DNA from: DTU024 sp964518875
GTDB lineage: Bacteria > Bacillota > Clostridia > Christensenellales > Aristaeellaceae
NCBI GenBank assembly: GCA_964518875.1
Contig: CAZFHI010000001.1
Location: 62,001-126,000 of the forward strand
Direction: 5' to 3'
DNA: 64,000 bases
In this document: positions 61,335 to 64,000 of the stretch, piece after piece
Numbering within the stretch: the first letter of the stretch is position 1
How the letters are laid out: each line of letters opens with the position of its first letter
Notes under the pieces: generated by a model
Databases searched by the model: none
Seen by the model: only the letters and a program-made list of their open reading frames with translations
Told to the model about the DNA's origin: nothing
Program-made: the position numbers and the translations under genes

Positions 61335-61780
61335 AATTCCCTCCGAAGCATTGCTGGTAATCTAAAGCCTTCAGCGTTTGCTTTAAAGCTTTCAGCATTG
61401 CTTTAAAAAACACGGGCAAAAATATAAAGGTACCCAAAGTGCCGTTCGCCATGGTTTTTTCACCCGCTATGTAAAGCAGGGTGGCGCCCTGCGAGCAACT
61501 TTTGCCTTCCACTCTGAGGAGGCACGGCAGCCGCTGCCCGACCCGGGCTCCTAATTATATAATGTGGGTAAAAACAATAAGCTGGCGTACACTTCAGGAA
61601 TACCCTTCTGCAAGTATTATAAGACCCGCTATGCCGGCTGTCAAGCGCGCGGCAATAAAAACAGTCTTCCTCGCAGCTTTCTTTAAACAAAATATCAATT
61701 ACGCTAGGAACCGCTATAAAAAGCGCGCATTTGTTGATTATATTACAAAATATATGTTAAGCTGCCGTAAACATTGAGCC
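61335..61780. other. GC-rich structured non-coding region
   Basis: About 450 bp without a supported gene. On the plus strand GCAGGG/CCCTGC (61476-61492) forms a tight hairpin. AGGAG/CTCCT (61517-61521 with 61548-61552) encloses GGCAGC/GCTGCC (61526-61538). A GGGTACC palindrome lies near 61431, next to a short GGGC/GCCC pairing. The stretch 61440-61555 is much GC-richer than normal spacers and could be a small RNA, but I match it to no family. The short frames here have no ribosome sites. Confidence 0.45.
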
Positions 61781-61783
61781 TGC

Positions 61784-61812
61784 TTGACAAACACGGTTTA
61801 CTAAATTATGAT
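61784..61812 (+). promoter_or_regulatory. promoter of the carboxyltransferase operon
   Basis: TTGACA (61784-61789), 17-bp spacer, TATGAT (61807-61812). It lies inside an upstream extension of the reading frame, which shows that the start at 61870 is the right one. Confidence 0.85.
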
Positions 61813-61869
61813 TTAGGCAGGATTTTAGGCGAGCGCGCTTTTAATCGAATATATAAGGAGGATTGGCTC

Positions 61870-63294
61870 GTGGAAAAGAACAAACCATTCCAGCAATGGG
61901 AACAGAAAGAGCAGGAGATTCTGCGAGGCGACAAAGAAAAGATACAGCTTCAGCATGACAAAGGCAAAAAGACGGCAAGGGAAAGAATAAATTTGCTTTT
62001 CGACAGCGCTTCCTTTGTGGAGCTTGAAGCTCTTAACGAAAACAGCGGCGTAATATGCGGCTACGGTCTTGTGGAAAACAAGCCGGTATTCGCAGCGTCG
62101 CAGGATATAACCGTAAAGGGCGCCGCTATGAGCGAAAAGCAGGCTTCAAAAATAATAAGAACGCTTGATTTAGCCAGAACAGCGGGCGCGCCCGTAGTTT
62201 TCTTTACTGATACCGAAGGCTTCCAGGTTGAAGAAAACGCTTTGACTTTAAAGGCTTACGCAAGAGTATTCAAAAAAATAGCGGGCTTAAACGGTTTTTG
62301 CCCGACGGTTACTCTTATTGGCGGCAACAGCTTCGGCATAGCCGCGCAGTTCGCCGCCATGTGCGACTTTGCGTTCGCGGTAAAAGGCGTTTCCGCCATG
62401 CTGCCCTTTTCCCCCGCCGTTTTAAATACAAAGGGCAACGCGCCCAAGGATGCTGAAAGCTTAGGCGGAGCAGACGCGCTTTCAAAAGAAGGCAGCGTCG
62501 CGTCAGCTTTTGAAAGCGAAGACGAAGCGATACAGCGCATAAGGAAGCTGCTTGCGCTGTTGCCGGGCTCCGCAGCGGAAAAAAGCGCCTTTGTAAGCGC
62601 GGACGATATTAACCGCAGCGTAAAGGCGGACGGAAGAAACGGCTTGGCGCTTCTTAACGACATAGCGGACAGGGGTTCCGCAATCGAGCTGTACGAGGAC
62701 GCAGGCAAGGGCGTCCATACAGCCTTTACGCGCGTAGGCGGGCACGCCTGCCTGCTTTTAGTCAGCGAGCCCGAAAACGACGACGGCAGGCTTTGCCACA
62801 AGGCGTGCAAAAAAACGGCAAGGCTTATTAAGTTCGCCAACAGCTTTAATATGCCTGTAATAAGCCTTATTTCTTCCGACGGGCTCAAGGTAGTGCCCTA
62901 CGATAAAACGTCTTACCTTATGGCGGGCTTTGCGGAAATGACCAGGAACGCCGCTATTTCAGACACGGTTAAAATATGCGTTATCTATGGAAACGCTATT
63001 GGCGCTTCATACATAAGCGCCGCTTCTTCGAGCGCGGATTTAACATTCGCATGGCCGGACGCTATGGTTTCTCCCCTTACAAAAGAAGCTGCCGTGCAGA
63101 CGTTTGACGCGCTTAAATTAAAGGATGAAAAGCGCGGCGAGCTTGAAGCGTCTTACGCAAGGGCTCATGACGGGCTGTCCATAGCATCGCTCGGCCTCGC
63201 AGACAAAATAATAAAGCCTTCAGAAACACGAAAGCATATAATAGCAGCGCTTGAACTGCTTTATAACAAGAAAAAAGCCGCTAAATATCTATAA
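61870..63294 (+). CDS. biotin-dependent carboxyltransferase subunit (acyl-CoA carboxylase beta / MmdA / 12S type)
   Basis: Moves a carboxyl group between a CoA ester and biotin. The 474-residue product keeps the crotonase-like double domain: GKKTARERINLLFDSASFVE near residue 35, GYGLVENKPVFAASQDITVKG near 63, AGAPVVFFTDTEGFQVEE near 104, GGNSFGIAAQFAAMCDFAFA near 148, and the C-terminal SYLMAGFAEMTRNA near 345. It is somewhat shorter and more divergent than most MmdA proteins; the usual G-G-A-x-x-x-G pattern in the first half is modified. GTG at 61870 has AAGGAGGA. It is followed by a biotin carrier and an OadA-type gene. Confidence 0.88.
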   Translation: MEKNKPFQQWEQKEQEILRGDKEKIQLQHDKGKKTARERINLLFDSASFVELEALNENSGVICGYGLVENKPVFAASQDITVKGAAMSEKQASKIIRTLDLARTAGAPVVFFTDTEGFQVEENALTLKAYARVFKKIAGLNGFCPTVTLIGGNSFGIAAQFAAMCDFAFAVKGVSAMLPFSPAVLNTKGNAPKDAESLGGADALSKEGSVASAFESEDEAIQRIRKLLALLPGSAAEKSAFVSADDINRSVKADGRNGLALLNDIADRGSAIELYEDAGKGVHTAFTRVGGHACLLLVSEPENDDGRLCHKACKKTARLIKFANSFNMPVISLISSDGLKVVPYDKTSYLMAGFAEMTRNAAISDTVKICVIYGNAIGASYISAASSSADLTFAWPDAMVSPLTKEAAVQTFDALKLKDEKRGELEASYARAHDGLSIASLGLADKIIKPSETRKHIIAALELLYNKKKAAKYL

Positions 63295-63305
63295 AGGAGA
63301 ATATA

Positions 63306-63671
63306 ATGCGTACATTTAATATTAAAGTAAACGGTGTTTCATATCATGTAGAAGTGGAAGAAGCGAACGGCTCGCCGCAGCCCGCGGTTTCAGCGCCCGC
63401 TCCAGCAGCTAAAGTGCAGGAAGCGCCCAAAAAAGCTTCTCCCGTTGTAAGCGCCGAAGGCGAAAAGGTATCGGCGCCTATGCCCGGCAACATAATAAGC
63501 GTAAAAACTTCCGTCGGCAGCCAGGTCAAAAAGAACGACGTGCTGCTTATACTTGAAGCCATGAAGATGGAAAACGAGATAGTCGCCCCAAAAGACGGCA
63601 CAGTCGCGCAGATACTCGTTAAAAGCGGAGATTCCGTAAACAGCGGCGACCCTATGGTTATTATACAGTAA
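63306..63671 (+). CDS. biotin carboxyl carrier protein
   Basis: Carries the biotin that shuttles carboxyl groups between the subunits encoded on each side. The 121 residues comprise an N-terminal strand region (RTFNIKVNGVSYHVEVEE), an Ala/Pro linker (about residues 23-55), and a biotinyl domain with the modified lysine in EAMKMEN near residue 88. Two Gly-rich turns (PMPGNI near 57, SGDSVNSGDP near 107) are typical. It follows the carboxyltransferase gene by 11 bp with AAGGAG. Confidence 0.95.
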   Translation: MRTFNIKVNGVSYHVEVEEANGSPQPAVSAPAPAAKVQEAPKKASPVVSAEGEKVSAPMPGNIISVKTSVGSQVKKNDVLLILEAMKMENEIVAPKDGTVAQILVKSGDSVNSGDPMVIIQ

Positions 63672-63713
63672 GCCGCACCCCGCTTAACATATCGCCTGAA
63701 AGGAGACTTGCTT

Positions 63714-64000
63714 ATGTCAAAGGTAAAAATTACGGATACAATTTTGCGCGACGCGCACCAGTCGCAGGCGGCTACCCGTATGCGGCTTGACGAAATGCTT
63801 CCCGCATGCGAGGTGTTGGATAAAATAGGTTATTTTTCTTTGGAATGCTGGGGCGGCGCTACGTTTGACGCATGCCTTCGCTTCCTTAACGAGGACCCGT
63901 GGGACAGGCTGCGCGCTCTGCGCAAAGCGCTCCCCAACACTAAGCTTCAAATGCTGCTGCGGGGGCAAAATATACTCGGCTACAAGCATTACGCCGACGA
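63714..64000 (+). CDS. oxaloacetate decarboxylase alpha / pyruvate carboxylase B / transcarboxylase 5S-type subunit (3' end outside window)
   Basis: Only the first 95 residues are visible. They contain the DRE-TIM signature KITDTILRDAHQSQAATRMR near the start, LECWGGATFDACLRFLNEDP near residue 43, and LRGQNILGYKHYADD at the window edge, with the conserved metal and substrate residues Asp and Arg in LRDAHQS. AAAGGAG precedes the ATG. With a 12S-type and a 1.3S-type gene directly upstream, the set could be a methylmalonyl-CoA:pyruvate transcarboxylase or an oxaloacetate decarboxylase. Confidence 0.93.
   Translation, partial: MSKVKITDTILRDAHQSQAATRMRLDEMLPACEVLDKIGYFSLECWGGATFDACLRFLNEDPWDRLRALRKALPNTKLQMLLRGQNILGYKHYAD

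Noticed and set aside
61471..61500. T-box element (AGGGTGG-like sequence)
   Set aside because: The AGGGTGG is part of a simple GCAGGG/CCCTGC hairpin; the ACCGCG part, specifier stem and terminator are missing.
61282..61690. Short minus-strand frames upstream of tsaC
   Set aside because: No ribosome sites, they overlap the tsaC start or hairpin-rich DNA, and the composition is not protein-like.

Overview
The window looks like the chromosome of an anaerobic Firmicute, most likely an uncultured Clostridia lineage. Visible reasons are strong AGGAGG-type ribosome sites on nearly every gene, the long form of the hibernation factor Hpf, HPr kinase/phosphorylase, a rubrerythrin, a four-cysteine L33, an LPXTG-type surface protein with Cna_B repeats, biotin-dependent carboxyltransferase/decarboxylase genes and many clear TTGACA/TATAAT promoters. 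Species cannot be told from the sequence alone.

Layout. 1-3.6 kb: the end of an unknown coiled-coil protein, a TrmH-family rRNA/tRNA methyltransferase, hpf, and a four-tRNA operon (Lys, Leu, Gly, Gly). 4-7 kb: a sugar-type ABC importer without its own ATPase. 7.3-7.9 kb: a 23-bp tandem satellite with 12-unit higher-order structure. 8-11.3 kb: a Gfo/Idh/MocA oxidoreductase, a BrnQ transporter and a YbaK deacylase. 11.4-15.9 kb: a Nudix / small membrane protein / GNAT / phosphoesterase-like / polyphosphate kinase operon. 15.9-25 kb: a peptide-use operon under a GntR regulator (two ATPases, binding protein, two permeases, an M24 peptidase and a cysteine desulfidase family enzyme). 25-33 kb: an exported propeller-like protein, an orphan phage terminase and an orphan, shortened phage portal lying about 4.2 kb apart among non-phage genes (NCS2 permease with a short attenuator leader, NlpC/P60-type protein, sugar-kinase-like APH protein). 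33-36 kb: a TetR regulator with two perfect operators, an alpha/beta hydrolase, and mntP under a yybP-ykoY (Mn2+) riboswitch.

36.3-43.1 kb: one long translation cluster read as rpsL-rpsG-fusA-tuf-rpmG-secE-nusG-rplK-rplA, an order in which the str operon sits in front of the secE operon and rplJL-rpoBC are absent. 43.2-48.1 kb: a frameshifted pcp, a 40-residue membrane peptide with rubrerythrin, then hprK-ROK kinase-asnS. 48.4-52.4 kb: a large sortase-anchored adhesin gene broken by two homopolymer frameshifts and one stop. 53.7-58.1 kb: an operon of different base and codon style (LarA-like racemase, split UxaA-like dehydratase, GntP permease), probably acquired, which reads as a hydroxy-acid uptake, epimerisation and dehydration pathway. 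58.6-61.3 kb: tRNA-Ala, a lone PotD and TsaC. 61.8 kb to the end: a carboxyltransferase, a biotin carrier and the start of an OadA/5S-type subunit, which together have the make-up of a transcarboxylase or biotin-dependent decarboxylase.

The strongest unusual signals are the 23-bp satellite with a 276-bp higher-order repeat, the LarA/UxaA/GntP operon, the scattered packaging genes, the short NCS2 leader attenuator and the broken adhesin.
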